Shown here: positions 11,717-22,648 of the stretch, in pieces
How positions within the stretch are numbered: the stretch's first letter is position 1
Layout: every line of letters begins with the position of its first letter
Origin: Rhizophagus irregularis
Taxonomy: Eukaryota; Glomeromycota; Glomeromycetes; Glomerales; Glomeraceae
Assembly (NCBI RefSeq): GCF_026210795.1
Contig: NC_089445.1
Span: 4,154,001-4,218,000 of the forward strand
DNA length: 64,000 nucleotides
Direction of reading: 5' to 3'
Notes under the pieces: model-generated
What the model saw: the letters and a program-made list of their open reading frames with translations, nothing else
The model's database searches: none
What the model was told of the DNA's origin: nothing
Translations under genes and position numbers: made by a program

Positions 11717-12115
11717 TCATACGATCTAACGGGATTTATGAAAATGAAATAATTACTGAGACGTAATAAGTAATCATACATATCGTCTTTCTTATTATCG
11801 TGATCATCTAATCAATCCAAACCCTCAGAAATTTCTTCATCAAGTTTCTCAAGTACAACACATAATAAAAAGAAAAAAAGAAATATGTAAAAAAGACCAA
11901 AACAACTACTCCTACAATAGAACTTGATGATCAACCAATCAAAATTAAGCATTTTATGAAGATCGTAGGGCGCAGGTTCAACTCCTTCTCAGGAAAATCC
12001 TAACTTAATTCTTCTAGCAATCAAAACGGATCACGAATGTAATTATCATTGAAGGTTTATATTGACGCAATTATTCGTCATTTAACACACGTACATTTGG
12101 AACCATTTGTTTTTT
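11717..12115. repeat. Diverged direct repeat, copy 1
   Basis: Shares ordered blocks with 13322-13672: GATCTAACGGGATTTATGAA near the left end, TTCTAGCAAT followed by AACGGA in the middle, and GTTTATATT(G/A)ACGC plus ATTCGTCATTTAA at the right. The spacing differs by small indels. The right block can be read as a short coding-like peptide (YINALIRHLIHAQWKDF in copy 2), so the repeat may derive from a decayed mobile-element gene. Confidence 0.6.
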
Positions 12116-13320
12116 TATAGCATCGGTATGTATGCATTTTTTTCGCTTCTCTTTTATATAGAATTTTATAGTTTTTTAAAGCTAATTTCATCGTTTTTAT
12201 CTCCCTTCATTCACAATTCATTTGTGATGGCCAGATTTACTAAAGCCAATCAAATTTATTATTCTTCTATCAGCAGACAGCTCCTGCAATCTGTCTTTGC
12301 GAGTTGCTAGCATGGCATTGATTTTTTGCAAGCCATTCTCGGACAGGACAAAGAGCAATTCTGCTGCTTCTTTGATATATAAACACGAGGTAGTAATTGC
12401 GTCACCGGAAGTTTGCAGATTCTTAATTCCATGCTAGAACGTGACGTCGTGACGATGTGTTTTCCTAACCTGTTGTTTAGCTGTGCAAAAATAGAGCTCT
12501 TGATCCTAACAATTCTATACGTTATCACAAATTCTTCAATGTGAAATCCATTATTTGTTACCTTACAAGTAAGTTAAAAATTTCAGTAAATTTATTGATA
12601 CTTAATTCTAATAATTTATAATATTAAATTCTAATAATTTGTATTACCTATGGATTATTATAAAGATTCTTCTATCAAAGAACCATTCGATGCTATGATG
12701 AGCAAAACATTTTATAATCCTACTGAATAATTATAAGAAGTTAAAGTGTTGCACCCTTTACCTTTCTTAAACATATCGACAGTTATCTGTTATTAGTGAA
12801 GAGAAGGTAATTCCTGATGATGATGCAATCATTTTTGACTATAATCTTGCAGAGGATCGTCTTGTTATCTAAACCTTCCGTAGGTCATGACGGAAATAGT
12901 ATACGTGATAGAAGTCATGAAAATCGGGGCGGAGTGACCGTACAAGTTGGTAATTTGTTTGCAATTTTTGCACAAAGCGATTTACTTAGCAACAAATTTA
13001 TGGTGTAATTTCTGAATCTTATAATAATCGAATATGGAATTGTTAGCCCGATAGACAATTAGTTCACCCGTCAGGACAAGCAACTATATTAAAACAATCT
13101 TTCGAATGGATTTAAATTCGAATTGGAAAATGATTAGTATATTAAAAAAATCATTGTAATATGAATTTCAAATGGGGCAAAAGCAACAACTAAATGCTCT
13201 ATATTCTATTACCAAAAGTCAGCTGTCTGACGGAGGAATAACAGAATTTGATTGGCTTCTAGTAAATCTGGCCATCACAACATGAATTGTGAATGAGAAG
13301 GGTAGATCAAAATGATGAAA
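12116..13320. other. Decayed DNA between repeat copies
   Basis: Moderate-GC patches at 12230-12520 and 12790-13000 contain short ORFs that change frame, for example IPDDDAIIFDYNLAEDRLVI from about 12812. They may be relics of one mobile-element gene lying between the two repeat copies, but no domain is recognisable. Confidence 0.35.
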
Positions 13321-13321
13321 T

Positions 13322-13672
13322 TAGCCGATCTAACGGGATTTATGAAAATGAAATAATTAATGGAGATGGTCAGACGTAATCTCATCGTCTTTTCTTACAT
13401 ATATATTATCGTGATCTTATTTATTAATCAATGTTTTGTAGATTAATAGTAAATAAGGATTTATCAGCATATTTTTCCATTCTAAAAAGACAAATGGTGA
13501 TATTCATTCTTCAAGTACAGTTCATCTAATGGTAACTTGCAGGCCCTATTTTAAATCTTCTAGCAATTAAACGGAACCTATTTCACAGAGTGCACTGGTC
13601 ATTGAGGGTTTATATTAACGCTCTTATTCGTCATTTAATACACGCACAGTGGAAAGATTTTTTGGTATTACC
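13322..13672. repeat. Diverged direct repeat, copy 2
   Basis: Counterpart of 11717-12115, about 1.6 kb downstream in the same orientation. It ends in the 13590-13670 stretch encoding YINALIRHLIHAQWKDF, which copy 1 matches with several substitutions. Confidence 0.6.
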
Positions 13673-13689
13673 ATTTTTTTTTTGTAGCT

Positions 13690-14150
13690 TCGGTATACAG
13701 CCAAACCATGAAAAAGTATCAGTATATCAAATTATAATAGATTGTAATGCTGATCAATTATCTAAGTTTGGCCTACATTATACTAAACAAATTCAGTACA
13801 AGCTACCAAACTTATATTTAGTAAGAAATTGTGGTTTATTTTCGCAAGAAAATTGATCAGAAAATTTCTTAAGCTCCAAGTTAACCTGACTAACATTATA
13901 GTGCTGGCTCGAATTATATTAGTGTAGCGGTATATATAAATCAGATTTTATATACGTTAATATAAAGGGGACAGAAGGATTGTATCGGTATACATTACAC
14001 ATATATCGTGAAATAATGTAAAAATCGGTATATCAGGATTTTTTTATTAAATGTGAAACGGGGAACAAAAAATACATCGTTATAAGCAAATATCGGTATA
14101 TATTGTGTCGGTATACTTTTTTTATATAGGATTTCAAACAAATTCTGATA
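13690..14150. repeat. CGGTATA-word region
   Basis: Dispersed CGGTATA and GGTATAT words (about 13692, 13928, 13986, 14032, 14092 and 14110) in AT-rich DNA. A related TACCGATAT/GGTATA region at 25670-25930 occupies the same place relative to a second GTCCGGAGC-type end. The two are therefore probably copies of one larger element. Confidence 0.45.
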
Positions 14151-14161
14151 TTTTTATTATT

Positions 14162-14402
14162 GTCCGGAGCGAAGCGAAGGACTATATATGTCTACGCACT
14201 ATGATGATCTATGGAAATAACGTGTAAATTTTCAATCACGTGAGTTTCTCTGTCCAGGAATTCCAAGGCGTTATGCTGCTAATCAGCAGAAAATTACCGG
14301 AATTCCAAGGCGTTATGCAGAAAATTACCGGAATTCCAAGGCCTTATGCTGCTAATTAGTAGAATATCGCTACATCTTTATTTATTATACCTCGCTCCGG
14401 AC
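14162..14402. mobile_element. Short element with GTCCGGAGCG ends
   Basis: Inverted ends: GTCCGGAGCGA at 14162 and its complement TCGCTCCGGAC ending at 14402. There is no ORF inside. A diverged relative lies at 25932-26260 with similar ends and the same flanking word, GGACTATATA, at the left. The target duplication is unclear. Confidence 0.6.
14257..14362. repeat. Three tandem copies, GGAATTCCAAGGC unit
   Basis: Three head-to-tail copies of a unit that starts GGAATTCCAAGGCGTTATG and ends CAGAAAATTACC. The unit is 42 bp, with the second copy lacking an internal GCTGCTAAT-type piece. They lie inside the GTCCGGAGCG element. Confidence 0.75.
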
Positions 14403-14838
14403 TTACAACGGTTCCCGTTTCCTAGTTTTAGATACAATTTGAATGTTTAAATAATATCAATCGATTGTTTAAATTGTTACAATTTCATATTTATTCGTAT
14501 TTTAATAAAATGAAAATACTTTATTTCATTTTATTCTATTGTACTCTATTTTTGTTTATTTCAAAATTCCACAATTTTTTCTACTTAAATATTTAAACCG
14601 ATTGTCTTTTTGCTAAAAATCTATGTCCAGGGCTAAAGTTAAGATGAAAATGATGAAATCGGAGTAGAAAGTGAAAGTCTTCAACTTGTGTAACCGCTAA
14701 AGCTTAAAAAATATAAATATTCGTTGTCTTGTCTACGTCAACCTATGTTTCTACACTAGAGTCAAAGCCATAGTGCGGGTCAAAATTAATGATAATTTTG
14801 GCCAACTCTGCACAATGGTCTTTTTCCCTCTAGCGCGC

Positions 14839-14878
14839 GGTAATGCAGGCTGACATTATAGTCCTGGCCGGCATTACC
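14839..14878. repeat. GGTAATGC palindrome
   Basis: GGTAATGCAGGC at the left and GCCGGCATTACC at the right form a 12-bp imperfect inverted repeat with a 16-bp spacer. A related TAATGCCGGC word is found near 1785 and 9740. It is followed at 14887-14912 by two ACTCGAGT palindromes. Its nature is unknown. Confidence 0.55.
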
Positions 14879-14879
14879 G

Positions 14880-17130
14880 TCACGTGTACTCGAGTCAAGG
14901 ACTCGAGTTACACGAGTGCGAGTCCATGTTATCGTTATCATTGATTATTCGGCAATGCTTAGCAATTTTAATATTGCGCCATAGGCTTATTATTTATCTG
15001 TTCTTATATCTACAATAAGCCTATTCAAATAATAAATATTTATTTTTTTAAAAAAAATTATGCACCAACATATGATGAAAGATGTAGTAAAAGAGATAAA
15101 ATTTATTATGCAAGAAGACTCAGTCTATATATTTTGAAGTGTCATTTATTTTAAGTTAATCATTGTATACTAGTAAAATTATTATAGTTGGCAGTTGGCA
15201 CAGTACTTACAATATGGCTTATTTTTTTGCATGAATGCAATAAAAAATCTAAGCCAGGATTTTTTTAATGGCAAATTCACACAGCCATCATTTCTCTTTT
15301 TTTTTAAAAAAAGAAACAATCCTACTTATAAATTCAATATTCCCCATTTTTTTATTTGTATCTATTAGTGATATGACGAAACTTAACCATGGCAAATAGA
15401 ACTCCCTTTATACCTTCGTGTTTACCATATAAGCTCTATTACATCTCCCACATAATTTGTAAAGTCTCACTAGTCTCACTAAGCTAGCCAAATAATCGAG
15501 TTACATTCTGTAAATATATTACTTTTACCAAAAAATCATGGAATATAAAACACAGCTCAATAAAAAATAATAATTTATCAAGTATTATCTATGCTTAAAA
15601 AAAAAAGATTGATCAACGTCCATTATTAAGTTATTGAATTCAATTATAATTCAAAAATTAATTCATGCAAGAAGTATATAAGTTCCATAAGTTTAGTACA
15701 TAATATAATGAAAAATAAATAGGCTTTTATGCTCCTACATTTAGGTCTTATCATAAGATATAAGCAAAGCCTTCAATCATATAGGATAGATCTTTTGCAA
15801 ATATTTATATATATATACTCTGAATTCAGAAAAATTGTACAAAGGATAATTAAATTATAGTTATTCTGAGTTTTTATACTATTATGAATATACAACATGT
15901 GTATGAAATATTTTACACTTTTCTTTATTGAGAAGTCAATATGGATGGTTCTTTTTAATTGTATGGTAATGCTTTCTGTGAAAAATAACTGGATTTCACA
16001 GTACTATCTATTTATAAAGAAGCCTGATATTTGTATTACTCCAATTCGTGTCCAAATATAATCAAAGATTATCAAGGATGGTGTAAATATAAATATATTA
16101 TACAGCATAACTGCCTTTTTTATTTAGTTATGAGCATCACAATATTTTAAGAATAACTTTTGAGAAATTATAATTCTAATAAATGTGAAGCAAATGTGAA
16201 AGATGAGTATTAATACTATAATTACTAAACTATTAATCAATCTCAACCCTTTCCTGTGAGTGAATGAATTTGATTGTGAAGATGGGAAATATTAATAAAA
16301 TTCATCAGGAAACTCTTGAAAATAATTCACATATATATTAATTTTGGAAGGTCTAATTAATTTATTTCATCTTCTAAACCTATATTCTGCACTGGTAGTG
16401 TTTTGAAGATAACATTTCGTCACACTTAAAACATTTTTGACACAAAAAGCAAGTTTCAATTTAGTATTCTCTTGGTTATATTTTTCTTGACATAATAAAG
16501 CAAATAATGAAAGAAACAAACGTGAGTACTCACATTGTAAAAGAGTCATCAATTAACATCTGTTCTTATTAGTGATGCAGATCCTGCAAAATTATACAAA
16601 GATTCATGATAATATAGTTGATAAAATTCTTGGAAAAATATCTGAGAAAGTAGAAGAGAAAATTACCTGGAAATTGGAGGAATGGTTATTTTATAATAGC
16701 AAGCAATGTACTATTGAATTATAATTTAGGTTATTTGGGAAAATACCTTATAGCAACAACAATCTTATAATGAAATTTTATAGAGAACAAAATTGAATCT
16801 TATATTTCTAACATAAGGTTTAATAAACTAACTTTTTTGATAAATACCCTTATTTTTCTATTACTTTTTATGAAATGAGAAACTTAGAGGGATAATGACA
16901 ATATAGTGAATAATAATAATCACATTTATTTAACAACTGGTTAACCACTGATATTAGTAAGAATAATAAATTAGTCACAATTTATAATACAAAATTTGAG
17001 ATGAGTTGGAGCTAATAAAAAGAAACACAACGACTCAAGTAAAGCTCATAAGAGAAAGTTTTTTTGCCTTCAAAAGGCATGTAGAAAAGTAGGCAAAAAA
17101 AAAAATATTTTGAGTAAGCTTGTATAATAT
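14880..17130. other. Intergenic DNA, one possible cysteine-rich relic
   Basis: About 2.2 kb of AT-rich DNA. On the minus strand around 16367-16552 a short ORF followed by a frame change would give a C..C/C..C spaced peptide (FKCDEML, HYQC). This could be a zinc-binding fragment, but it is too short to assign. Nothing else is recognised. Confidence 0.4.
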
Positions 17131-17142
17131 TCCTTTTTGTAT

Positions 17143-17295
17143 TTTTTTGTGGTTTGCCTGGTGGCGATTTTTTTTTTTTTCTTGTGGTTCACCAGGTGGT
17201 GATTATTATTTGTTTTGTAATGTAGTTCACCAAGTGGCAATTAATATTTTTTTTTTTTGTAATGTGATTCACCAGGTGGCAATTAATAATATCAA
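17143..17295. repeat. Tandem repeat with TTCACCAGGTGG core
   Basis: Four imperfect head-to-tail units of roughly 35-50 bp. Each carries a GGTTCACCAGGTGGC-like core (CACCAGGTGG is nearly palindromic) followed by a T-run. A plus-strand ORF across it is a by-product of the repeat. Confidence 0.7.
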
Positions 17296-18130
17296 AACCT
17301 TTTCTCATATGTTTCAATTAATAATATATCAAGCAGGGTCCTTGCAAATGATGGTATCATATTATGTATTCACAGTATAATCAGTTTAATAGTAATAGAA
17401 TATGACAAAAAATAATTTGAAGATATTATATAATAAGGCCATGCAAAGTGATTGCAAACTTAATTTTTCAGTACTCGTAATATAATAAGTTTAAAAATTG
17501 ATCTGACAACCAGCTTCAAAAAATTATATATATAAAATTCATATGAAATTTTTTTTAAAAAAATTTTGAACATTCTTCATGATATGCTGATAGTAGAGTT
17601 CATCAAAAAATTCAAAGTATATTTAAATTATCAAATCCTGCTCATTTTATTAAAAAATTAGTATATAACTAGCCAGTATTTTTTTTTTTTCAGTACCCAC
17701 CACAGAACACGGGACTGACGGGGACAAATTCGAGCGTATTAATTAATAGCATCACGGGATCAATGATCAGGGATCGGAGCATATTATTTTTTAATATTAA
17801 AATAATTAAAGATCGTAAATTTTAGAAATGTAAGAATGCATTTGTTTATACGAGATTATCATAAATGTTGTAAATCATCATTAGAATAATGAAGAAAAAT
17901 AAATTGTTTCATTTGATGTATTGTTTTAATTTTATTTATTATTTAAAAAAAATACAATAAATTAAAAATTAATGTGAAAAATTTTATATATTTAATAAAG
18001 GAAAATAAGTTTAATGCAATCTCCGATACCTTTTTTGTTTATTATTAACTTTTTTATGCTCAGCAATTATATGGTTAAAAATATATATATATATATTTTT
18101 TTAAAAAAGAATAAGAAAATAAATTTTATT
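17296..18130. other. Intergenic, AT-rich
   Basis: No gene is recognised. There is a T-run and small GC-richer patch at 17680-17780, and a TA-dinucleotide run near 18080-18098. Confidence 0.5.
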
Positions 18131-18132
18131 AT

Positions 18133-19090
18133 TTAAGTTTCACTAGAGGTTTCGTTTTGGGTCATGGTTGGAAGGGGGTTTTCTTGTAATGCGGATGCTA
18201 GTGATTGGCTTCGAGTCTTCCTGGTGGAAGATAGTTGTGAAAGTGTAACACGACCTCTTTTTAAACGTGGTGTAGATCCTCTTGGTGTACGAGGTGTGTT
18301 CCTTGAACTTGTTGACTCTTGGTTCAACCATGGTAGATTAATGGATTGAGCAGACGTATTAGGTCGGTTGCTAGAAATTAGTGATATATCATCTAATTTC
18401 AAGATATGTTTCCCAGGTATAGACTCTTCAGTTGTGCTGGTATCTATGATGGATTCTTGATAATAGAGTAGGCCTGATAAAAATTGCCATCGTAGATCTC
18501 ATGGTTTGATTGATAGAATTAGTTTTATTGGCCAAATAATTAATATTTGAATTATGTCTCATCTCTAACCAAAAATCCTTTGGTTCTCTATTTCCAAGAT
18601 TTTCTTCCACGTGAAAGTCAAGAACAGATTCGTCACCTACATTTTTAACAGTTTGAGTGGTCAAACCCGTCACCATTATGTTTATGCCTACAGCTGGCAT
18701 CATATCAAAATCAAGACTTGGCATAGGTTTAATTGATGTAGCGTTGACCTATTATTTCAATTTTTTCAAAATTAATAATTTGATACTAATTTTTATTTTA
18801 TTTTAATTTTTGTTTTTTGAACTAAAAATAAGTAACATTACCGTGTACCATCCATTGCAGGCAATAAATTTACCTCTCAAGTAAATTACCTGGCCATTTT
18901 CAAATTCTTCAATTTGTGTATCAATTTCTTTATCCAATGGAACAAACGCTTTAATTTTTAGATATATGATTTTGGTTGGGTCTTCATCACTCAGTCTGGA
19001 TATTCCAGTTATTTCTTTTATGCTATATTCCTTTGTCGACCTCTGGGTTGAATCGTGAATGTAGCATATCGTACTCAACTTTGCTGGCAT
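18133..19090 (-). pseudogene. OB-like repeated-family gene with one frameshift
   Basis: Exon 1 (19090-18842) starts MPAKLSTICYI and encodes KEITGISRL, IYLKIKAFVP and EEFENGQVIYLRGKF, which look like beta-strands of a small OB-type fold. It ends in phase 0 before an intron of 93 bp (GTAATG...AATAG). Exon 2 (18748-18133) begins VNATSIKPMP. It continues to RPT/SGLLYYQ, where a loss of one or two bases near 18490 shifts the frame. The new frame carries on through KHILKLDDISLISSNRPN and INLPWLNQESTSSRNTPR to a Ser/Thr/Arg-rich tail ending ETSSET. This order (OB-like half, LPWLNQ motif, basic disordered tail) fits a Rhizophagus repeated family I remember with single-stranded-DNA-binding-like features; the function is unproven. 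Apart from the single shift it is complete, so a recent lesion or a sequence error are both possible. Confidence 0.65.
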
Positions 19091-19094
19091 TAGA

Positions 19095-22000
19095 GATATA
19101 GGAGGTAGAAAAGATATTGTAATTTTTTTTTTTTAAGAATAAAACTGTATATTTGAAAAATATAAATATACGTTTTTTTTTTAAGTAAAAAAAAATATCA
19201 GAGTATTTATATACGAATATTCAATAGATGAAATGATAATCGGGTTTTAATTTGAAGAAAAAAAAATGCAAAATGTATGAATTTACGACATGAAATTTTT
19301 TTATTTTTATTTTAATTACATGAAATTTTTTTTTATTTAAAAAAATTAAAAAAAAAGACTTAAAAAAAATGTTTCAATTAAAATATAAGGAATTCTTTTA
19401 TTAAAGTTTTTAAAAAAAATATGATAAAGAGTGGATTCTTTTTAATAATCATTCTTGCACTCCAGAATAAAGTTTCATTTTTTTTAAAAAAAATTTTTAT
19501 TTGATTTGATTAACTAAAGATCTATTTTTTTTTTTTTTGATAATAAAATAAAGGAGTCTGATCGCCGCAAAAAAACCTATTTTAGGATTTTTTTTTTTTA
19601 GAAGCACGAGTAATTTATGTAATATTGTAATTATTTAAGCCACATCATCCGAATCTTTCCTTTTTTTATATAGATAATATATAAAAATTTATATTATATC
19701 GTAAACAACTTATATATTTGGAAATAATTTATATTTTGATTAATGTAATATTTGTATTATAGCCACATCATCTGCCTTTTTGTAATTAATTAATTATTTA
19801 TTTATACCTTTATGGAAATTAGAAGTCAAATAAAAGTCACGAAAAAAAAATTTGTTTTTATACCAGTTTTTTTACATGAATTTATTCGATTTATTTATTT
19901 ATGTAAATGTAAAAATTATGAAATTATGAAATTTGATTGAGTAAATGAGTAAAAAAAAAGAGATAGGAAACAAATAAAGATCAGTTTTTTTTCTTTGATT
20001 TAAATTATTTTTTTTATGAATAAATAAATTTTATACTGTAAAATATATTGATTGATTGAGTAATGTGTAAAATTTTTATGAAGAAAAAATAATTTTTACG
20101 AAATATATTTTTCGTAATAATTTTCGTAATAAGTTAATTTTGAAAAATTTTTATGAAAAAAATAAATTTTATATTGCAGTAATATATGGGTTTATTTATT
20201 TTTACATAAATTGACAAATTTTATATTATATAATACAGTATATATTGAGTAATACGTAAAATTTTCTTTATTTTATTTTTTGTAAATATTGCATAATACA
20301 TTGAGTAATTTTTTATATATGAAGATAATGAAGAAAATTTTTTTGATTTGTTGAATAAATTGATAAATTATATTGGGTATAAAATAAAATTTTTTTTTTT
20401 TTGCGTAAGTAAATATTGCGTAATACAGAGAGTAACCCGAAATTTATTTTTTTTTTTTAAAATGAAAAAAAATGAAGGAAAAAAAATATATATAGCCCAT
20501 CGGTTCATAAGGAGGGAGGGTGGGCGTTATACTCTTAGATTTAGGATTCATTATTCTTATTATTAAATCTATAATCTAAAATCTAAGATATTAAATTCGC
20601 AGGCAAACTTTTCGTGTTGATCACAACCAAAAAAGAGTATACTTTGCAAGTGTTTTGATGATCGTTTGACCGGGAGTCTATGGGGCACATTATTTTAAAA
20701 AATATAAAAAAAAATTGTACCACTATATTTCAGAGAGTACGACAGATTACCGAATAGGAAAAGGCTATTGTCTGTTTTTTACTCTACGATAATATATGTT
20801 TATGATATATGGAAGAAACATATTGAAAAACACTTAATTTAATCAGTAACAATATTTAGCTCTGGACTTCATTCAACAATGGTATAAAATATTAACTTTT
20901 AGTTATCAATGAAAAAAATCTGATATGCACATAGAGGGAAGATGGTATATTCTAATAGAATAATATCAAAATTTGATTGAAGGAAAATCATATTACATCT
21001 CAGTGTAATTGTGAATAGAAAACAGAATTATTATAAATATAATCAAGGTTAATTAGAACTTTACCTATTACTTTGTTAATCGAAGGAGAAGCTTCATCAA
21101 ATCTCTTTCATAGGAATTTAAGTAATAAGTAATCATATATTAGTTTTTGGAATTGACTTTTTTAATAATTCTTTTTATTGATCATTTAAAATCTGTGAAT
21201 ATACCATTCCTTTAAGAGTTACTGATCATCAAGTTATAAAGGATTTTTTGAAAAATTCGTTGAAAGTAAAATGTTATTTAGAGGGAGTGTTTAATGATTG
21301 ATAATAAAGAGAATGAGATAACAATAAGGAGGTTGCTTTTTATTTAGACTTTATATCATTATAGTCAAGAATATTGCATTGGAAGGAATGATCAGAATGG
21401 TTCATCTTTTCAATTCTGTGTTTAAAACTAAAACTTATACCAAGAAATATTACACACTTTATGACTCTGCACATTTTAACTCTAAAATCCATGGAAAGAA
21501 AATTGAATTTTCAGAAAAATGATAAAAATATAATTTCAACTGCTCCATCAGTTATTTGGAGTAAAATTCATAAAAAAGATGAATACATAAAAGTTTGAGA
21601 GTAATAGAGTAGTATTATCATATTTAAGAAATGAAGGACATCTATGGTTAACCAGGAATCACTACTAGATATTAAGGTATATTAAATGTTTCTAAAAGTA
21701 ATTTATAGAAAGATCATTAGAAATATTTTAATGGGTAACTTTTCTTTATAAAGATGAAAGCATTGCGAAATTTTGATTACTAGATGATCACTTCACACTA
21801 ATACATTATTAGTGATTACTGAAATGATCATCATAATTTTATAAATTTTTAGTATATTTTATTATAGAATATGTACTGTTTTTTTTATATATATTGTTTT
21901 ATTTTTTATTGGTATTAGTATATTGTGATCTTTCCAATGATCAGTAATAAGTCATTGTCAATTATTTGTTGAAAATGTTTGTTCAATGTAGAGTGAGATG

Positions 22001-22350
22001 CTGTTGCTAATAATTAAAAAATCACAACTGTTCTACTTTGATCAAGGAATTTTATTGTAAGATCATAAAATAGATGATGATAATTTCCATCATTATCAAC
22101 TTTAATTGTGAAGAATATCATCTTCCCTTTTTTATCATTTTAGTGGAAATTCTTTTTTGATTGGGAATTTATTTTTGTGTGTTTGATATAATTTTGGTTA
22201 CTACAGAGCGACAAGTGAGGCAGTAGTAAGAATTTTATTGGGATATCAACGCACTTCTAATAAAATTGCTCATCAATTTGGATTTGCTCTGGTAAATTGA
22301 CTTGATCTACATAAAATTAACACTAATTTGATCGTGAATCATTATTTATG
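19095..22350. other. Intergenic DNA, no gene seen
   Basis: About 3.2 kb, extremely AT-rich with frequent A/T homopolymers between 19100 and 20500. From 20600 to 22300 composition is slightly more even and short open stretches occur. The words around 21380-21560 could be a heavily decayed gene. No domain or structure can be supported. Confidence 0.5.
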
Positions 22351-22356
22351 TATTAC

Positions 22357-22477
22357 TTATCTCCTGGCTAATTAGGAATAAGTAAAATTTTACTAGGATT
22401 GGATAAATGATCAGCCGAAGGCCGATCATGTTCCGATTCTAAGTAAAATTTTACTATTCCAATTAGCCAGGAGATAA
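22357..22477. repeat. 121-bp palindrome upstream of the recombinase gene
   Basis: The left arm 22357-22394 and right arm 22442-22477 are complementary over about 36 bp, apart from two single-base gaps (arm core CTCCTGGCTAATT). Each arm ends in AGTAAAATTTTACT, itself a perfect palindrome. The loop holds a second small hairpin, TGATCAGCC-GAA-GGCCGATCA (22409-22428). It may be a MITE or a recombinase-related site. Confidence 0.8.
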
Positions 22478-22504
22478 TTGATTTATCCCCTGCCATTTAT
22501 ATAG

Positions 22505-22640
22505 TTTAGACTATTTTAGACTATTTTAGACTATTTTAGTCTATTGTGTAATATCAATAAATATAAATACCCTATTTGTAATCATTTTTACATTTTTTTT
22601 TCTCTCCTTTTTACATTTTTTTTCTCTCCTTTTTAATTTC
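22505..22640 (+). promoter_or_regulatory. Promoter-proximal repeats and CT-rich tract
   Basis: Four copies of a TTTTAGACTA 10-11-bp unit (22502-22545) are followed by two copies of a TTTTTACATTTTTTTTCTCT type unit (22590-22637). They end 12 bp before the recombinase ATG. Pyrimidine-rich tracts just before the start are common in fungal promoters. The role is inferred from position. Confidence 0.4.
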
Positions 22641-22648
22641 AAAATAAA

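Noticed and set aside
11960-12010. GGTTCAACTCC, a match to the tRNA B-box
   Set aside because: No matching A-box, acceptor stem or anticodon arm could be drawn. The related repeat copy at 13530 lacks the B-box word. Not enough for a tRNA or SINE call.
20348-20566. Moderate-GC patch ending a 72-codon ORF
   Set aside because: It is mostly translated homopolymer with no motif.
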